DNA from: Candidatus Susulua stagnicola
Lineage (GTDB): Bacteria > Omnitrophota > Gorgyraeia > Duberdicusellales > 4484-171
Reading direction: 5' to 3'
Assembly: GCA_030765735.1 (NCBI GenBank)
Contig: JAVCBZ010000061.1
Location: forward strand, 1-28,357
Length of the DNA: 28,357 nucleotides
Shown here piece by piece: positions 25,509-28,357 of this stretch. Under the pieces are notes generated by a model. It saw only the letters and a list, made by a program, of their open reading frames with translations. It searched no databases and was not told where the DNA came from. The number at the start of each line of letters is the position of its first letter. Position 1 is the stretch's first letter. Made by a program: the position numbers and the translations under genes.

Positions 25509-25709
25509 TTACATAGAATAAGGCAATGCTTTCTTCAATGCTTTCATATCCCCACTTGATACTAAAGTTTTACGTCTTAATTGTCTTTTTCTCTTGGTAG
25601 TTTTACAGCTCTGTAAATGGCGTCGACCAGCCTTAGACCTTACAGCCTTCTTCTTTTTAGTAATTTTGACTCTTTTAGCTACTGATTTTCTTGTTTTTAA
25701 CTTAGGCAT
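25509..25709 (-). CDS. rpmI: 50S ribosomal protein L35
   Basis: L35 is a small, very basic protein of the large subunit. The 66-residue protein shows the family start PKLKTRKSVAKRVK (2-15), then SKAGRRHLQSCKTTKRKRQLRRK and the end ALPYSM. The ATG is preceded by AGGGAG at seven bases, which lies at the edge of a GC-rich palindrome (25721-25740). It is second-to-last of the classic infC-rpmI-rplT trio and 25 bases before rplT. Confidence 0.98.
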   Translation of the reverse strand: MPKLKTRKSVAKRVKITKKKKAVRSKAGRRHLQSCKTTKRKRQLRRKTLVSSGDMKALKKALPYSM

Positions 25710-25720
25710 ATTCGTACTCC

Positions 25721-25740
25721 CTGCCTACCGGCAGGCAGGC
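25721..25740. repeat. GC-rich palindrome just upstream of rpmI
   Basis: CTGCC (25721-25725) and GGCAG (25730-25734) form a hairpin extended by GCAGGC repeats, in AT-rich surroundings. On the mRNA the hairpin ends directly beside the rpmI Shine-Dalgarno sequence. Similar CTGCCTGCCGGCAGG palindromes are frequent dispersed repeats in uncultured bacterial genomes (general knowledge), so this is probably a mobile palindrome rather than the L20 operator. Confidence 0.6.
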
Positions 25741-25791
25741 TTTGTCTCTCTTCTTATTATATAAGAAATTAAAAGATATAAAAGTTGTTTA

Positions 25792-25850
25792 TCCCATTAG
25801 AAGTTTCGTTCTTTTTTCCTTTAAGTCTAATACTTCTAACGGGATTTATT
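25792..25850. repeat. Dispersed palindromic repeat, copy 2 (infC-rpmI gap)
   Basis: CCCATTAGAAGT on the left is complementary with one mismatch to ACTTCTAACGGG on the right, around a T-rich loop. It matches copy 1 at 5531-5585 in arms, loop style and orientation. Its right end runs into the infC stop codon (25846-25848), just as copy 1 runs into the gatC stop. Confidence 0.75.
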
Positions 25851-26349
25851 TCGGGCTCAAAATCAAGACTAAGGTCTTGCCCAACATATGAGGTTCCCGA
25901 TCAATCCTTCCAATTTTCTCAATATCTTTAAGAAGTTTATCAATTACTTTTTTCCCAATCTCTTTATGGGTAATCTCTCTTCCCCTAAACCACATCCTTA
26001 CTCTAACTTTATGTTTTTTTTCTAAAAATTCTTTTATATGTTTAAGCTTAACACCATAATCATGAACACCAATGCGCGGCCTAATTCTTACTTCTTTAAG
26101 CTGAGCTTGCTTTTGATGTTTTTTTACTTCTTTCTCTCTTTTATCTTGTTCATATTTATATTTAGAAAAATCAACTATGCGACAAACTGGAGGATCTGCT
26201 TGAGGAGCAACCTCTACCAAATCTAAATCCATTTCTTCTGCCTTTTTAAAAGCCATATCGCGAGGAAAAACACCTAATAGTTCCCCTTCAGGACCAACTA
26301 CTCGTACTGTTTTTGCAAAAATTCTATCATTTACCCTCACATATTTCAC
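25846..26349 (-). CDS. infC: Translation initiation factor IF-3
   Basis: IF-3 keeps the 30S subunit free and checks the start codon. The 167-residue protein has the N-domain start RVNDRI (5-10), GPEGELLGVFPRDMAFKKAEEMDLDLVEVAPQADPPVCRIVDFSKYKYE (19-67), a basic linker, and the C-domain with KEVRIRPRIGVHDYGVKLKHIKEFL and VRMWFRGREITHKE. The start is GTG at 26349, chosen for AAGGAGG ten bases upstream and for the 4-base overlap with the thrS stop. A GTG is consistent with the habit of infC to use non-ATG starts. The stop codon is shared with a palindromic repeat. Confidence 0.97.
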   Translation of the reverse strand: MKYVRVNDRIFAKTVRVVGPEGELLGVFPRDMAFKKAEEMDLDLVEVAPQADPPVCRIVDFSKYKYEQDKREKEVKKHQKQAQLKEVRIRPRIGVHDYGVKLKHIKEFLEKKHKVRVRMWFRGREITHKEIGKKVIDKLLKDIEKIGRIDREPHMLGKTLVLILSPK

Positions 26350-28067
26350 TTATTGCTATCCTCCTTGTTTAAAATATTTAATAACTTTTCTATCCCCATA
26401 CTACCTAAATTATTCATACCTCTGCCTCGCAAAGAAATATTCCCTTCTTCTAACTCTTTTTTTCCAACAATCACCATATAAGGAATTTTTAAAAGCTCTT
26501 TTTCACGAATTTTTTTCTGTAATGTTTCGTCGCGTGAATCAACTTCTACCCTATACCCTTCTTTCTCTAAGTCATCCTTTATTTTAATAGCATAATCTTT
26601 TATGCCAGAAGTTATACTTAATACACTTATTTGAATCGGGGCAAGCCACAAGGGAAATTTCCCAGCATAATGCTCAATCAAAGTAGCGATAAATCTCTCA
26701 AAGCTTCCCAAAATTACTCGATGAATCATAATTGCTCGCTCATTCTCGCCAGATGAAGCTCGATAAGTTACATCAAATCGCTTAGGTATATTATAATCTA
26801 ATTGAACTGTAGCACATTGCCACTCTCTTCCAATAGCATCTTTTAGCTTAATGTCAATTTTTGGACCATAGAATGCCCCATCTCCAGGATTAATTTTATA
26901 TTGAAAGCCTTGTTTTTTTAAAACTTCTTCTAAGATATTTTCTGAATTATCCCAGTCAACTGCATCACCAATAAATTTATCCGGCCTTGTGCTTAATTCA
27001 GCAGTAAACTCAGTAAAACCAAATTTATCCATAGTTAACTTTACAAACTCTAAAACTCCTTCTATTTCATTATAAAGATCATCTTTCTTACAAAAAATAT
27101 GAGCATCATCCTGAGTAAAACTCCTTACTCTTAATAGCCCATGTAATACTCCACTCTTTTCATAACGATAAACCGTACCTAACTCAAATAATCTTAAAGG
27201 CAAATCTCTCCAACTGTGTAATTTAGATTTATAAATAAGAATATGTCCCGGACAATTCATTGGTTTTAAAACAAATTCCTGATTATCTTTTTGAGTTAAA
27301 TACATATAATCTTGGTAATATTCTAAGTGCCCGCTTTTCTCCCATAATTTCTTATCCATAATATTAGGAGTTTCAACCATTTGGTAACCTCTTTTTAAAT
27401 GCTCTTTTATCTCCCAATCTTCAATTATTCTCTTTAAAATCGCTCCCTTGGGCAAATAAAAAACTAACCCAGCACCAGCCTGATTATGATAAATGTCAAA
27501 GAGCTCTAATTCTTTGCCTAACTTACGATGATCTCTTTTTTTTGCTTCTTCTAAATTCTTAAGATGTTTGTATAACTCATCCTTAGTAAAAAATGCTGTT
27601 CCATAAATACGTAAAAGTTGGGGATTACCTTCCTTGCCCTTCCAATAAGCACCAGATATTGAAAGCAATTTAAAATGCTTTATTTCACCAGTTGACCTAA
27701 GATGCGGTCCTTTGCATAAATCTGTAAAATCACCATGCTTATATATTGAAATCTTATCTTGATTTAAATCTTTTATTAATTCTACTTTATACTTTTCACC
27801 TTGTTTTTCAAAAAAATCTATTGCTGACTTTGAATCCATTTCTTCACAAATAAAAGGATGATTAGCTTTAGCTTCCTCCTTCATATTGGATTCAATTATA
27901 GCTAAATCTTCCTCAGCTATTCCACCTGATATCTCAAAATCATAGTAAAACCCATTTTCAATAGCCGGCCCTATGCCTAGCCGAACTACATCTCTATCAG
28001 CGTAAAATTTCTTTACTGCTGAAGCTAACAAATGAGAACAAGAGTGTCTTAAAACTTTTAAATCCAT
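26346..28067 (-). CDS. thrS: Threonyl-tRNA synthetase lacking the TGS domain
   Basis: ThrRS charges tRNA-Thr and clears Ser-tRNA. The 573-residue protein begins at the editing (N2) domain: MDLKVLRHSCSHLLAS supplies an HxxxH pair and DLCKGPHL a CxxxH pair, together the editing metal tetrad. The class II core has the zinc ligand region LKPMNCPGHI, motif 2 LRLFELGTVYRYEKSG, and motif 3 ERAIMIHRVILGSFERF. The anticodon-binding domain closes the chain. The usual N-terminal TGS domain of about 60 residues is missing. I use the ATG at 28067 because the only longer option is a TTG inside a direct repeat. No clear Shine-Dalgarno sequence precedes it. Confidence 0.96.
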   Translation of the reverse strand: MDLKVLRHSCSHLLASAVKKFYADRDVVRLGIGPAIENGFYYDFEISGGIAEEDLAIIESNMKEEAKANHPFICEEMDSKSAIDFFEKQGEKYKVELIKDLNQDKISIYKHGDFTDLCKGPHLRSTGEIKHFKLLSISGAYWKGKEGNPQLLRIYGTAFFTKDELYKHLKNLEEAKKRDHRKLGKELELFDIYHNQAGAGLVFYLPKGAILKRIIEDWEIKEHLKRGYQMVETPNIMDKKLWEKSGHLEYYQDYMYLTQKDNQEFVLKPMNCPGHILIYKSKLHSWRDLPLRLFELGTVYRYEKSGVLHGLLRVRSFTQDDAHIFCKKDDLYNEIEGVLEFVKLTMDKFGFTEFTAELSTRPDKFIGDAVDWDNSENILEEVLKKQGFQYKINPGDGAFYGPKIDIKLKDAIGREWQCATVQLDYNIPKRFDVTYRASSGENERAIMIHRVILGSFERFIATLIEHYAGKFPLWLAPIQISVLSITSGIKDYAIKIKDDLEKEGYRVEVDSRDETLQKKIREKELLKIPYMVIVGKKELEEGNISLRGRGMNNLGSMGIEKLLNILNKEDSNK

Positions 28068-28098
28068 AAATTTATCTAAATATCTAATAAAGACATGG

Positions 28099-28357
28099 TG
28101 GACGATACAAGAGTCGTATCGAATCTCCAGCTGCAAGCTGGAGCTAATTCAAAATTAAAATATTCGATCCGACACTGTAACTGCATAACCACACCGTTAA
28201 CTTTTTACACTAGTCTTGTAACCATAATAACTATGGACGATACAAGAGTCGTATCGAATCTCCAGCTGCAAGCTGGAGCTAATTCAAAATTAAAATATTC
28301 GATCCGACACTGTAACTGCATAACCACACCGTTAACTTTTTACACTAGTCTTGTAAC
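28099..28357. repeat. Tandem direct repeat (135-bp period) with internal hairpins
   Basis: The segment 28099-28222 is repeated without a mismatch at 28234-28357, offset 135 bases, with 11 bases between copies; the second copy runs to the window end. Each unit contains the hairpin CTCCAGC-TGCAA-GCTGGAG (28124-28142 in copy 1), an outer inverted pair GTCGTATCGAAT with ATTCGATCCGAC, and GATACAAGA with TCTTGTAAC at its edges. The nested pairing suggests one large folded element per unit. No gene is visible in the 290 bases upstream of thrS. Confidence 0.85.

Noticed and set aside
28068..28136. A longer ThrRS reading frame starting at a TTG (28136)
   Set aside because: The extra 23 residues are encoded by the direct repeat, have no family match, and the TTG lacks a ribosome site; the conserved protein starts at the ATG at 28067.
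28099..28357. CRISPR-like array
   Set aside because: The repeat unit is about 124 bases with an 11-base gap, far from CRISPR repeat and spacer sizes, and there are no cas genes.

Overview
The window is a compact, AT-rich bacterial chromosome segment with about 30 genes, most on the minus strand and in tightly packed, often overlapping runs. It encodes bacterial information-processing machinery: dnaG-rpoD, gatCAB, thrS-infC-rpmI-rplT, pheST and tsaD. The gene set is PAC2, UPF0280, a NIF3-like protein, a RAYT transposase with GGGGACGGTTCT-type ends, and many short palindromic repeats. Together with the low GC, this suggests an uncultured candidate-phylum bacterium, and Omnitrophota is my best guess. 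That assignment is inference only, because no rRNA is present.

Layout, left to right. (1) 27-10857, all minus strand, in transcription order from the right: a cvpA-like gene from its own promoter, a NIF3-like gene, dnaG and rpoD. These are followed by gatC, gatA, gatB, a ctpA-type protease, tsaD and a short MgtC/SapB protein, with an extended -10 promoter before gatC. (2) 11135-14655 is the main plus-strand block: a FIST-domain sensor, a membrane-anchored GAF histidine kinase and a receiver-GGDEF response regulator. The three genes are separated by single bases and look like one signalling cassette, comparable to NosP/NahK systems. (3) 14739-15595: tRNA-Leu(GAG), then a RAYT/IS200-like transposase with inverted terminal motifs. 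(4) 15600-18652, minus strand: the run PAC2, NAD(P)HX-epimerase-like, metallo-beta-lactamase fold, UPF0280. (5) 18689-18852, minus strand: a structured non-coding RNA, probably 6S RNA, with a near-consensus promoter and a T-run at its end. (6) 18926-28067, minus strand, in transcription order: thrS, infC, rpmI, rplT, two TrkA-type genes, a tiny hydrophobic ORF, trkH, an OB-fold-like membrane protein, pheS, pheT. A potassium-uptake module is therefore lodged inside the classical thrS-to-pheT translation cluster. (7) 28099-28357: a 135-bp direct repeat that runs off the end of the window.

Most worth a second look: the Trk module between rplT and pheS with an undescribed-looking 28-residue membrane peptide; two aminoacyl-tRNA synthetases that each lack an accessory domain (ThrRS without TGS, PheT without the EMAP/OB tRNA-binding domain); the FIST-kinase-GGDEF cassette; the 6S-like RNA; and a dispersed palindromic repeat whose two copies sit at the same position relative to the stop codons of gatC and infC.
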